Shown in pieces: positions 1-8,195 of a stretch of 64,000 bases of DNA (the first letter of the stretch is position 1; each line of letters opens with the position of its first letter). Below the pieces are notes generated by a model. The model ran no database searches. It was not told the origin of the DNA and saw only the letters and a program-made list of their open reading frames with translations. The position numbers were made by a program, and so were the translations under genes. The DNA comes from Nocardia takedensis NBRC 100417 (GTDB lineage Bacteria > Actinomycetota > Actinomycetes > Mycobacteriales > Mycobacteriaceae): positions 1 through 64,000 of the forward strand of contig NZ_BAGG01000035.1 in the NCBI RefSeq assembly GCF_000308695.1. Reading direction: 5' to 3'.

Positions 1-697
1 GGACGCGGGGAACGGCTTCGGCGGGCGGCGCCAACCGGGCGTCGACGTAGGTGTGCGCGCCCGCCGAGGTGGCGAGTTCGCCTTTGGCCGAACCGATGTC
101 GACGCACACCGTCGGCCCGACGCCGAGCGTGCGCGCCACCAGCAGGCAGCTCAGCCCGATGGTGCCGGAGCCGAGGACGACCACCGACTTCCCGGCGGGT
201 TGGTCGATCATCCGAACCGCGTGGGCGGCGATGGACAGCGGTTCGACCATCGCGCCGACCTCGTGGTCCAGGTCGGCGGGCAGCGCGAAGGTCATCGTGC
301 GGTCCAGCAGGACGTAGTCGGCGTAGGAGCCGTGCCAGCCCAGGTGGCACAGGTTGCGCCGCGCCCGGCACAGGTTGACCGCGCCCGCGCGGCACTGCGC
401 GCACCGCCCGCACCAGGAGAACGCGGCCGAGGTGACCAGGTCGCCCACCGCGCGGTCGCGCACGTCCGCGCCCACCGCGACGACGTGGCCGCAGAATTCG
501 TGCCCGAGCACGACCGGCGGCCGCTTGTAGGGGTGCAGGCCGCGGTAGGTGGCGACGTCGGAGCCGCAGATCCCGGAGGCGGCGACCCGGACCAGCAGTT
601 GGTCGGGCGCGGGTGCGGGCACCTCGAGCCGTCGGACGGCGATCTCGCGGTCGGCGACCAGCACCGCCGCCGACATCTCGGACGGGACGGTCACCAT
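1..697 (-). CDS. Zinc-dependent medium-chain alcohol dehydrogenase, 3' end cut off by the window
   Basis: This is an NAD(P)-dependent zinc alcohol/polyol dehydrogenase of the MDR superfamily, of which about 232 N-terminal residues are visible. The catalytic-zinc region reads GICGSD followed by GHEFCGH, the structural-zinc loop is CGRCAQCRAGAVNLC, and the Rossmann motif GSGTIGL follows at about residue 180. The start is ATG at 697, or GTG at 694, which would give a GTGA overlap with the stop of the upstream hydroxyacid dehydrogenase, so the two are co-transcribed. The substrate is not visible. In a phosphonate cluster a secondary-alcohol dehydrogenase could oxidise a hydroxyalkylphosphonate such as 2,3-dihydroxypropylphosphonate; that is inference only. 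The gene shows that the cluster continues to the left of base 1. Confidence 0.9.
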   Translation of the reverse strand, partial: MVTVPSEMSAAVLVADREIAVRRLEVPAPAPDQLLVRVAASGICGSDVATYRGLHPYKRPPVVLGHEFCGHVVAVGADVRDRAVGDLVTSAAFSWCGRCAQCRAGAVNLCRARRNLCHLGWHGSYADYVLLDRTMTFALPADLDHEVGAMVEPLSIAAHAVRMIDQPAGKSVVVLGSGTIGLSCLLVARTLGVGPTVCVDIGSAKGELATSAGAHTYVDARLAPPAEAVPRV

Positions 698-1668
698 ACG
701 CGGTTCTCCGGTTCGCCGCCCGCCAGCGCGGTGGTCAGGGTGTCGACCACGATCTGTCCGATGCGCCGCTGGGATTCGGCCGTCATCGCGCCGATGTGCG
801 GGGTGAGCACGACGTTGTCGAGGTCGGCCAGCGCGGGGCGCTGTCCTTCGGCGGTGAGCACGTCCAGCGCCGCGCCCGCGATGTCACCTGCCCGCAGGGC
901 CGCGTGCAGGGCGGCCTCGTCCACGACGCCACCGCGCGAGACGTTGACCAGTACGGCCGAGGAGCGCATGCGCCGCAACTGTTCCGCGCCGAGGAGATGC
1001 CGGGTCGCGGGGGTGAGTGGGAGCGCGAGCACCACGATGTCGGACACCTCGAGCAGTTCCGCGAAATCGACGAGACGAACACCGTCGGCCGCCAGTCGTT
1101 CTCGGCGCTGCTCGGAGGTTTTCGACACGGCGGCAACGACATTCATCGAGAAGCCGTGCGCCAACCGGACCAGCGCGGAGCCGATGTGGCCCTGCCCGAC
1201 GATGCCGATGGTCTTGCCGCCGAGTTCGACGCCGGTCAGGCTGGGTTTGTCCCAACTGCCCGCCCGCAGTCGCCGGTCGGCGTAGGCGATCTTGCGGGTC
1301 AGCGCGAGGATCAGCCCGATCGTGAGTTCGGCGACCGCGGCGGCGGACCCGCCCGAGACGTTGAACACCCCGATCCCGCGGGCGCGGGCGGTGTCGAGGT
1401 CGATGTTGTCGGTGCCGGACCCCGCGCGCACGATCACCCGCAGTTTCCGCGCGGATTCGAGCACTTCGCCGGGCAGTCGCACGCCGCTGCGCAGGATCAC
1501 GGCGTCGGTCTCGGCGATCAGGCCGAGCAGGTCGTCCGGGGCCGGGGAATGCCGGACGGTCAGGTCGTAGCGTTGATCCAGCAGGGCCAGCGCGTGCGCG
1601 TCGATGGGGTCGAGGACCAGGACCCGCTCGCGGGCGGGTCCGGTGGGCGTGATCTCAGTAGGCGGCAT
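691..1668 (-). CDS. D-isomer-specific 2-hydroxyacid dehydrogenase
   Basis: A 325-residue NAD(P)-dependent 2-hydroxyacid dehydrogenase of the SerA/GyaR type, full length for a family member without the SerA regulatory domain. The nucleotide motif is GQGHIG at 158-163. The catalytic residues are recognisable as R245 (NVSRGG), E274 and H291 (TPHIG). It sits between an alcohol dehydrogenase (7-bp overlap) and a large acyl-CoA dehydrogenase (14-bp overlap) in one leftward operon, divergent from the StrR-like regulator. In pathways that pass through phosphonolactate, a reductase of 2-oxo acids acts on phosphonopyruvate. With a PEP mutase in the same cluster this gene is the best candidate for that step. 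A 3-phosphoglycerate dehydrogenase role is possible but less likely in this context. Confidence 0.88.
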   Translation of the reverse strand: MPPTEITPTGPARERVLVLDPIDAHALALLDQRYDLTVRHSPAPDDLLGLIAETDAVILRSGVRLPGEVLESARKLRVIVRAGSGTDNIDLDTARARGIGVFNVSGGSAAAVAELTIGLILALTRKIAYADRRLRAGSWDKPSLTGVELGGKTIGIVGQGHIGSALVRLAHGFSMNVVAAVSKTSEQRRERLAADGVRLVDFAELLEVSDIVVLALPLTPATRHLLGAEQLRRMRSSAVLVNVSRGGVVDEAALHAALRAGDIAGAALDVLTAEGQRPALADLDNVVLTPHIGAMTAESQRRIGQIVVDTLTTALAGGEPENRVW

Positions 1669-3484
1669 CGGGCAGATCCATCAGGGAGAGGTCGGGATCG
1701 GACAGGATCGTCCTGGTCGCGGCGAGGGTGGGCAGGACGTTGTTCGCGAAGAAGGTCGCCGCCGCGATCTTGCCGCGGTAGAACTGCTCGTCGCGACCCG
1801 CGTCACCGGCCAGCGCCGCTCGCGCCACGAGGGCTCGGGCCAGCAGTCGCCAGCCGATCAGCAGGTCGCCGAAGGCCAGCAGCAGGCGCGTGCTCGCCAG
1901 GCCGACCCGATACAGTTCGCGCGGGTCCTGTTGCGAGGCGAAGGCGAACCCGGTGGCGGCGGTGACGGTGGCGCGGACGTCCTCGACCCCCGCGCGCAGG
2001 CGTTCGGCGGGCTCCGGGAACGCCGCCGCGCACTCGGCGGCGGTGGCGGCCACCCCGTCCAGTACGTGGTTCACGGCCACGCCGCCGTCGCGAACTATCT
2101 TGCGGAAGAAGAAGTCCAACGCCTGGATGGCGGTGGTGCCCTCGTAGAGGGAGTCGATCTTGGCGTCGCGCAGGTACTGCTCGAGCGGGTAGTCCTGGAG
2201 ATAGCCGGAGCCGCCGAAGATCTGGAGCGCCTCGCCGAGGTATTCGTAGGCCCGCTCGGAGGCGGTGGCCTTGACCACCGGCAGCAGCAGATCGGCGACC
2301 CGGGCGGCGAGTTCGGCGTCGGCCCCCGAGACATGTTCGGCCACATCGGCGTTCTGCTGCGCGGCGGCGTAGAGATACAGTGCCCGCAGCCCTTCGGCAT
2401 AGGACTTCTGCGCGAGCAGGCTGCGCCGCACCTCCGGGTGGCCGATGATCGGAATGCGCGGCGCATTCTTGTCGGCGGCGTGCGCGAGATCGGCTCCCTG
2501 GACTCGGGTTCGGGCATAGGCGAGCGCGTTGAGATAACCCGTCGACAGGGTGCCGACGGATTTGACGCCGATGGTCATCCTGGCGTGCTGGATGACTTCG
2601 AACATCTGCGAAATGCCCGCGTGTGTCTCGCCCATCAGATAACCGACGGCGGGCAGATCGTGTCCGCCGAAGGTCAATTCACAGGTCGGTGCGGACCGGA
2701 GCCCCATCTTGTGCTCGACATTCGTCGCGAAGACGCCATTGCGGGCAACCGGTGCGAGGGACTCGGGGTCGAAAAGATACTTCGGCACACAAAACAAACT
2801 CAGTCCCCTGGTTCCCGGCCCCGCGCCCTCGGGTCGGGCCAGCACCAGGTGCAGAATGTTCTCGGCCGTGTCGCCGACGTCACCGGCGGAGATGAATCGT
2901 TTGACCCCTTCGAGGTGCCAAGTGCCGTCGGGTTGCCGCACGGCCTTGGTGCGGCCTGCGCCCACGTCGGATCCGGCGTCCGGCTCGGTGAGCACCATGG
3001 TGCCCGACCACTGCCGTTCGTTTGCCAGCCGGGCCCAGCGTCGCTGTTCCTCGGTGCCGAGGGCGTGCAGGACGTTCGTCATGGTCGGTCCGGTGAGAAA
3101 GAAGAAGGTCGCCGAGGCATTGGCGCCCCAGAGCATTTCGTTCACCGCCCAGACAATCGCGGCGGGGGCGGGGGCGCCGCCGATCTCCTCGGCCATGCCC
3201 AATCGCCACCACCCCGATTCCTTGGCCGATCGGACGGTCTTGGCGAGCGGGTCGCCGACGAGCACCCGATGCTCGTCGGGCAGGAAAACCGGCGGGTTCC
3301 GGTCCGCCTCCGCGTAGCTGTCGGCGAGCGGGCCCTCGGCGAATTCGGCGACCGCGCGGAGTATGTCCGACGCGGTACCGCTGTCCATGTCCCCATAATG
3401 TCCGGCATCCAGCAGCGTGCCGATCCGCAATACCTCGAACAGTTCGAATTCGATATCCCGAACATTGGCGATGTAATGGCTCAT
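1655..3484 (-). CDS. Acyl-CoA dehydrogenase, long form (609 aa)
   Basis: FAD-dependent acyl-CoA dehydrogenase that introduces an alpha,beta double bond into an acyl thioester. At 609 residues it is longer than the usual 380-400 and resembles the long bacterial FadE type with a C-terminal helical extension. The flavin/substrate segment reads VLTEPDAGSDVGAG. The catalytic base is E448 in SLYEGTTAIQ. The ATG at 3484 is preferred to an in-frame upstream start because AGGGGG lies just before it. It is the first gene of a leftward operon with the hydroxyacid dehydrogenase and the alcohol dehydrogenase, and faces the regulator across about 500 bp. It may act on fatty-acyl precursors of the cluster product, but general beta-oxidation cannot be excluded. 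Confidence 0.9.
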   Translation of the reverse strand: MSHYIANVRDIEFELFEVLRIGTLLDAGHYGDMDSGTASDILRAVAEFAEGPLADSYAEADRNPPVFLPDEHRVLVGDPLAKTVRSAKESGWWRLGMAEEIGGAPAPAAIVWAVNEMLWGANASATFFFLTGPTMTNVLHALGTEEQRRWARLANERQWSGTMVLTEPDAGSDVGAGRTKAVRQPDGTWHLEGVKRFISAGDVGDTAENILHLVLARPEGAGPGTRGLSLFCVPKYLFDPESLAPVARNGVFATNVEHKMGLRSAPTCELTFGGHDLPAVGYLMGETHAGISQMFEVIQHARMTIGVKSVGTLSTGYLNALAYARTRVQGADLAHAADKNAPRIPIIGHPEVRRSLLAQKSYAEGLRALYLYAAAQQNADVAEHVSGADAELAARVADLLLPVVKATASERAYEYLGEALQIFGGSGYLQDYPLEQYLRDAKIDSLYEGTTAIQALDFFFRKIVRDGGVAVNHVLDGVAATAAECAAAFPEPAERLRAGVEDVRATVTAATGFAFASQQDPRELYRVGLASTRLLLAFGDLLIGWRLLARALVARAALAGDAGRDEQFYRGKIAAATFFANNVLPTLAATRTILSDPDLSLMDLPDAAY

Positions 3485-3992
3485 CGGCCCCCTGTCTTTC
3501 CGGTAAGGCGATTCCTGTATCCGAATCGCGGAAATATCCGGTAATCCCCGAACGATACTCGTCGGGCCGCCCCGGCGGACAGCCGTCGCACCCGTGCCGT
3601 GCACCTGTATAACCCTGTGGTTGCGGGCAGGGCAAGGCGAGGTCGCGATTCGCGATGTGTGTCCGACTTAGTCGAACCTTTGTCCGGTTCAGTCCGGTCT
3701 AGGGGGGTTATCGGGGGTTAGAACCCCCTTGACATCAGTGTTGACCTGCCCGAACCAGAGGTGGCGCGCCGGCGGCGATGTAACCGACAATTGGTTGCTG
3801 TGTCACCGGACATTGCATTGGGTGCGGTCACAGTGAAATATGGGCCAGAGTCTCGGGTGAGCGTTTCGAGGACCATGCGGTCGCGCAGTCATCAGACGAT
3901 TAGCTGCCGGTCGAGACGCCACGGGGGAATGCTGGTGTACGTTGGGGAGTCGCATCGAGGCGCATACCCTGGGTAGGTATGAGAGGGACGAG
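3485..3992. promoter_or_regulatory. Divergent intergenic region between acyl-CoA dehydrogenase and StrR-like regulator
   Basis: About 500 bp without a convincing gene. Two features stand out. At 3669-3677 the sequence TAGTCGAAC matches 8 of 9 bases of the right half of the StrR recognition site (GTTCGActG-N11-CagTcGAAc); the left half upstream (ATTCG at 3648-3652) is weak. At 3713-3728 there is a perfect short palindrome GGGGGTTAGAACCCCC followed by TTGACA at 3729-3734, a good -35 hexamer for the rightward gene. The region probably holds the promoters and operators of both divergent units. The binding-site reading is tentative. Confidence 0.4.
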
Positions 3993-5108
3993 TTGGACCA
4001 TCTAATCGCAATCTCGCAACGCGGTCACAAGAATGGTGTCGTCAGGTCCGTCGTCGATGAAATTCTGGGCGGCACCCAGCTGTCCGACCCGGTCGACGTC
4101 CCCATTTCCCGCCTCCGGCTGACCGATTCACCGCGCACGCGCGGAATCGATATCGACCACGTCACCGTGCTGGCGCAGTCGGAACTGGCGTTGCCGCCGG
4201 TCACCGTCCACCGCGGCACGATGACGGTGATCGACGGCGCGCACCGCTACCAGGCCGCCATCCGGCGGGGCAGCGCGGCGATCGGCTGCCGGTTCTTCGA
4301 CGGGGATCCCCGCTCGGCGTTCGTGCTCTCGGTGGTGCTCAACAGCAGTCACGGCCTGCCGCTGTCGCTGGCGGACCGCAAGGCCGCCGCACGGCGCATC
4401 CTGGCCGAGTACGGCGAGTGGTCGGACCGGCGGATCGCCGCGGCGGTCGGCCTGTCGGACAAGACCGTCGGCGCGATCCGGCGCACCGAGGCGGGCGGCG
4501 CGGACCGGGGTCGGTCGACCGCGGAGAATCCGCGGTGGGCCCGGCGGCCGGTCGGCAGCGACGGCGTGGTCCGGCCGATGGACTGTTCGGCCGGAAGGGA
4601 ATTGGCGGCCAAGCTGTTCACCGAGAACACCGAGGTCTCGGTGCGCGAGGTCGCTTCGGCGGCGGGTATCTCGCTCACCACGGCCAAGGATGTGCGGCGA
4701 CGCCTGCGCGATGCCGACGACCCGGTGCCCGCGCGCGGTCGCCGACAGCAGCAGGGCGGTGCGCCGAGCACCGCGAATCTGGCTCGCCGCCATCTGCGCA
4801 AAGCGCCCGGGGGCGGCCCGCGCGCCGACATCGATCGCGACACCGCGATCTCGCGGTTGGCCACCGATCCCTCGGTGCGCTACACCGAGGCGGGCCGAAT
4901 GTTGTTGCGGGTGCTGGAGAAATGCGCGATGGACGACACCACCTGGGAGGCCATCGCCGCCAATGTCCCCGCGCACTGCGTGCCCGCGATCTCGGCGCTG
5001 GCCGAGTACTGCGCCGACGACTGGCACCGCTTCGCGGTGATGCTCAACCGCCGCGCCGCCGCGGCGGACACGGACGGACCGGGCCGACTGCCCGAGGCCA
5101 TGGCGTGA
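3993..5108 (+). CDS. StrR/NovG-like ParB-domain pathway regulator
   Basis: A pathway-specific DNA-binding activator of the StrR type (StrR, NovG, Tei15*). It has an N-terminal ParB/Srx-like domain and C-terminal helix-turn-helix motifs. Family-diagnostic strings are VIDGAHRYQAA (about residues 79-89), NSSHGLPLSLADRKAAARR, and an HTH reading VREVASAAGISLTTAKDVRRRL-like near residues 215-236. I chose TTG 3993 because GAGAGGGA (3981-3988) precedes it at good spacing. A TTG at 3942 in the same frame would add 17 residues but lacks a clear ribosome site. It stands at the divergence point of the cluster and reads into the lipid genes, as expected for a cluster-situated activator. Plasmid or chromosome partitioning ParB is excluded by the StrR-like C-terminus and the context. 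Confidence 0.88.
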   Translation: MDHLIAISQRGHKNGVVRSVVDEILGGTQLSDPVDVPISRLRLTDSPRTRGIDIDHVTVLAQSELALPPVTVHRGTMTVIDGAHRYQAAIRRGSAAIGCRFFDGDPRSAFVLSVVLNSSHGLPLSLADRKAAARRILAEYGEWSDRRIAAAVGLSDKTVGAIRRTEAGGADRGRSTAENPRWARRPVGSDGVVRPMDCSAGRELAAKLFTENTEVSVREVASAAGISLTTAKDVRRRLRDADDPVPARGRRQQQGGAPSTANLARRHLRKAPGGGPRADIDRDTAISRLATDPSVRYTEAGRMLLRVLEKCAMDDTTWEAIAANVPAHCVPAISALAEYCADDWHRFAVMLNRRAAAADTDGPGRLPEAMA

Positions 5109-5148
5109 GGCTCGCGGGCCGCACACCGTCCCCCGGAAGGGTCGAAGT

Positions 5149-6441
5149 ATGGCGATCACCGATATCAAGGTCTATGCCCACCTGACCGACACCGACGTCG
5201 ACCTGCTCGGCGCGGAATTCGACGCCCTGCGCCGTGAGATCGAGGAGGATCGCGGGGCGCGCGACGCTCGCTACATCCGCCGGGCCATCGCGGCGCAACG
5301 CGCGCTGGAGATCTCCGGGCGCGCGCTGCTGCTGGTGGCCGGCCGTCGCCGCGCACTGCGCTACGCGGGCATCGCGACGTTGTCGCTGGCCAAGATCGTC
5401 GAGAACATGGAGCTGGGGCACAACATCAGCCACGGCCAGTGGGATTGGATGAACGATCCCGAGATCCACTCCGCGACGTGGGAGTGGGATATGACGGCCA
5501 CCTCCGCGCACTGGAAGCACGCGCACAACTACTCCCATCACGTGCACACCAACATCGTCGGCATGGACGACGACGTCGGGTTCGGCATCCTGCGACTGAC
5601 CCGCGACGAACCCTGGACGCCCAAGCATCTGTTCCAGCCGGCCGCGAACGTGCTGCTGGCGGCGAGTTTCGAGTGGGGGATCGCGCTGCACGATCTGAAG
5701 CTGACCAAACGGCATCTCGGGGTGCCGAGGTTCGAGATCGCCTCCGGCCCGCACCGCGAGTTCGCCCGCAAGGCGGGGCGGCAACTGCTCAAGGACTACG
5801 TGCTGTTCCCGGCGCTGTCCGGTCGCGCGTGGCGAAAGACACTGTCGGCGAACACGATCGCGAACGTGGTGCGCAATGTGTGGGCGTATCTGGTGATCTT
5901 CTGCGGGCACTTCCCGGACGGCGCGGAGAAGTTCACCGCCCGTGACCTGGCGGGGGAGACGCGCGGGGAATGGTATCTGCGGCAGTTGCTCGGTTCGGCC
6001 AACATCAGCGGCGGGCCGGTGCTGCATTTCCTGACCGGCAATCTGAGCCATCAGATCGAACATCACCTGTTCCCCGATCTGCCGAGCAACCGATATGCTG
6101 AGATCGCCGTTCGGGTCCGCGAGATCTGCGACAGGTACGACCTCCCGTACACCACGGGATCGCTGGGGCGGCAGTACTTCTCGGCGTTCCGCACGATCCA
6201 CAAGCTCGCACTGCCCGATCATTGGCTGCGCCGCACCGTGCACGACGCGCCGGAGACGTCCTCCGAACGCCGATTCGCGGACTCGCGGTGGTCGGGGACT
6301 GAAATCACTACCGCTCCAGCGGGTTCCGGCGGCTACGTGGGACTGCGCACGGCGTTGCGCACCGCGCGGAAGCGCCGCGTGACCGTCGTCGACGAACGAC
6401 TCGTCCGGACCGCCGGTTCGGACGCTTCCGCATTCCGATAG
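5149..6441 (+). CDS. Membrane fatty-acid desaturase, DesA3/linoleoyl-CoA type
   Basis: Di-iron membrane desaturase of 430 residues that inserts a cis double bond into an acyl chain carried on CoA or a lipid. All three histidine boxes are present: HNISH (91-95), HNYSHH (126-131) and HQIEHH (301-306); the last is typical of the DesA3/acyl-CoA desaturase branch. The C-terminal 70 residues are Arg/Ser-rich and probably disordered. A ribosome site AAGGG precedes the ATG. It is the first enzyme gene downstream of the StrR-like regulator, 40 bp away, and leads a run of lipid-modifying genes. It needs a ferredoxin or reductase partner not found nearby in this cluster; the reductase at 35706 is distant. 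General membrane lipid desaturation is an alternative role. Confidence 0.93.
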   Translation: MAITDIKVYAHLTDTDVDLLGAEFDALRREIEEDRGARDARYIRRAIAAQRALEISGRALLLVAGRRRALRYAGIATLSLAKIVENMELGHNISHGQWDWMNDPEIHSATWEWDMTATSAHWKHAHNYSHHVHTNIVGMDDDVGFGILRLTRDEPWTPKHLFQPAANVLLAASFEWGIALHDLKLTKRHLGVPRFEIASGPHREFARKAGRQLLKDYVLFPALSGRAWRKTLSANTIANVVRNVWAYLVIFCGHFPDGAEKFTARDLAGETRGEWYLRQLLGSANISGGPVLHFLTGNLSHQIEHHLFPDLPSNRYAEIAVRVREICDRYDLPYTTGSLGRQYFSAFRTIHKLALPDHWLRRTVHDAPETSSERRFADSRWSGTEITTAPAGSGGYVGLRTALRTARKRRVTVVDERLVRTAGSDASAFR

Positions 6442-6473
6442 AGCCGTCGAGGCCCGATCCAGTTAGGGGAGTT

Positions 6474-7256
6474 GTGGAGACCGAATCCTTCTTCACGCAG
6501 GCCGCACCGGAGGTCTGGGAGCCCACGCCGTGGACGCGATCCCCCTGGGGGCCGACGACCCAGCACGCGGGACCGACCTCGGGCCTGCTGGTGCGGGCCC
6601 TCGAGAACGCTCGGCCGAGCGAGGAGTTCCGGGTGGCCCGCGTCGGGATCGACATGCTCTCGCCGCTGCCGCTGCTGCCCGTGCGGGTCGAGGTGCGCGT
6701 GGTCCGCCCGGGCAAGCGGGTGACGCTGCTGGAGGCGACCGCGAGCGTGCAGGACCGGGTGTGCCTGGTCGCCCGTGGTTGGCTGCTGCGCCGGGTGGAC
6801 GAATCGTTCCCGGTGGTGGACGAGCCCGCCGCGCCGTCGGCGGTGCGACCGGTCGCCCAGGAGATCGATCTGCCGGGCGCCTTCATGGACGGTTACATGT
6901 CGGCCAACGAATGGTTCTTCGAGTCCGGCGGTTTCGGTGAGTTCGGTCCGGCGCGCGCCTGGGCGCGGCCGCGCGTGGCGCTGGTGCCGGGGGAGACGCC
7001 GAGCGGATGGCAGCGCACGCTGATCGTCGGCGACTCGACCTACGGCGTCTCGCTGACCTACCACCCGCTGAAATTCCCGCTGATCAACACCGATCTGACG
7101 GTGGTGCTGGACCGCGATCCCGATCCCGATTGGATCAGCCTCGACGCGGTCACCTCCGTCGTCGCGGGCGGCGGCGCGTCCGCGCGCGCCGCGATCGGTG
7201 ACCATCGAGGGCCCGCCGGCGTGCTCACCCAGACGATGTTGGCCTCTGTCGCGTGA
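6474..7256 (+). CDS. TesB-like acyl-CoA thioesterase family protein (copy 1)
   Basis: A 260-residue protein of the TesB-like double-hotdog thioesterase family (4HBT_3-like) that would hydrolyse or bind an acyl thioester. The start is GTG 6474 behind TTAGGGGAG. It is clearly paralogous to the gene at 10244-11020: both share GPxxQHAGP near residue 30, ARGWLL, GAFMDGYMSA and a WQRTLI motif. The active-site constellation of TesB cannot be confirmed by eye, so binding rather than hydrolysis is possible. It lies between the desaturase and the CarF-like gene in the same direction. Two copies inside one cluster suggest that two different acyl thioesters are released, or that the copies form a heterodimer. 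Confidence 0.82.
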   Translation: METESFFTQAAPEVWEPTPWTRSPWGPTTQHAGPTSGLLVRALENARPSEEFRVARVGIDMLSPLPLLPVRVEVRVVRPGKRVTLLEATASVQDRVCLVARGWLLRRVDESFPVVDEPAAPSAVRPVAQEIDLPGAFMDGYMSANEWFFESGGFGEFGPARAWARPRVALVPGETPSGWQRTLIVGDSTYGVSLTYHPLKFPLINTDLTVVLDRDPDPDWISLDAVTSVVAGGGASARAAIGDHRGPAGVLTQTMLASVA

Positions 7257-7273
7257 AGTGAGGACTGTGTGTC

Positions 7274-8119
7274 ATGAGTGACCTATCGGTGTCCACCGCA
7301 GGGAAACAGGCGATCCCCGACCGGATTCCGGCCGGCCCGAAGTGGACCGGCCCGCGCGATCCGGCCCCGGGCAGCGAGTATTTCGCCCAACCGGAGTACA
7401 CCCGCCGCGAGATCGCCACGCACGCGGCAGGCGCGCTGATCAACGCGGGGGTCTGCGCGGCCGTCGCCGTGGAGTTGGTGCGCGGGCGCGGTCGCCGACC
7501 CGTCACGCGGGTGCTGCCCGCGACGGCGGGTCTGCTGGTCGGCGGATACGTGGCGGATCTGATGAGCGGCGTTCTGCACTGGGCCTTCGACACCTGGTTC
7601 GACGAGGACATGCCGGGGGTGCGGCGCATGGTGCTGATCGTGCGCGAACACCACATCTACCCGCAGCGGATCTTCAACTACGGCTTGGCCCAGGACGTCG
7701 GCATCCTGTCCTGGTTCAGCCTCGCGGGCGTGGCCCCGACGCTGTTGGCCGCGCGCCGGGCCGGCGGCACACCGGGTGCGGGCGTGTACTTCGCGATGGC
7801 GACCGGTCTGAGCTTCTCGGTGCTGTTGACCCTGTCGCTCGAGTTCCACAAGATCGGGCACCGCTCGGAGACCGGCAAGGTGGTCGCCACCTTGCAGGAC
7901 GCGGGCATCCTGCTGTCGAACAAACATCACATGAGACACCATTCGCGCGAACACGATTCGCACTACTGCCTGGTCAACGGCGTCGCCGATCGCACGCTGG
8001 GCCGGGCGGGGCTGTTCCGCCTGCTGGAGCGGGCGGTCAACGCCTCGAGCGGTGTGCTGCCGCGCATCAACGACCGGCTGTGGCGTCGTCGGTTCGGCCG
8101 CTGGGTCTCCGAGTCCTGA
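7274..8119 (+). CDS. CarF/PEDS1 (TMEM189/Kua)-type plasmalogen desaturase homologue
   Basis: A 281-residue membrane protein of the Kua/TMEM189/CarF family. Characterised members (Myxococcus CarF, animal PEDS1) desaturate plasmanyl lipids at the 1-alkyl ether to give the vinyl ether of plasmalogens. The family histidine signatures are visible: HWAFDTWFDE, REHHIYPQRIF, EFHKIGHR and KHHMRHHSREHDSHYC. The protein has the expected hydrophobic segments before and between these motifs. It follows thioesterase copy 1 by 17 bp. Its presence in a natural-product-type cluster is unusual and suggests that a vinyl ether or other desaturated alkyl chain is made. Substrate assignment is inference; the family call is firm. 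Confidence 0.87.
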   Translation: MSDLSVSTAGKQAIPDRIPAGPKWTGPRDPAPGSEYFAQPEYTRREIATHAAGALINAGVCAAVAVELVRGRGRRPVTRVLPATAGLLVGGYVADLMSGVLHWAFDTWFDEDMPGVRRMVLIVREHHIYPQRIFNYGLAQDVGILSWFSLAGVAPTLLAARRAGGTPGAGVYFAMATGLSFSVLLTLSLEFHKIGHRSETGKVVATLQDAGILLSNKHHMRHHSREHDSHYCLVNGVADRTLGRAGLFRLLERAVNASSGVLPRINDRLWRRRFGRWVSES

Positions 8120-8195
8120 GCGGTCGGATCAGCCCACCGACCCGAATCGGTTCGACGACGAGCCGTCCTTCTCCCCCTTTCCGAAAGGTGTTGTC

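Noticed and set aside
3713-3728. Terminator hairpin
   Set aside because: The palindrome lies between two divergent genes and has only a 2-nt loop, so an operator or chance symmetry is more likely.
3993-5108. Plasmid or chromosome partitioning ParB
   Set aside because: The sequence aligns in order with StrR-type activators, including SPRT-like and NSSHGLPLSLADRKAA strings, and no parA or parS is nearby.
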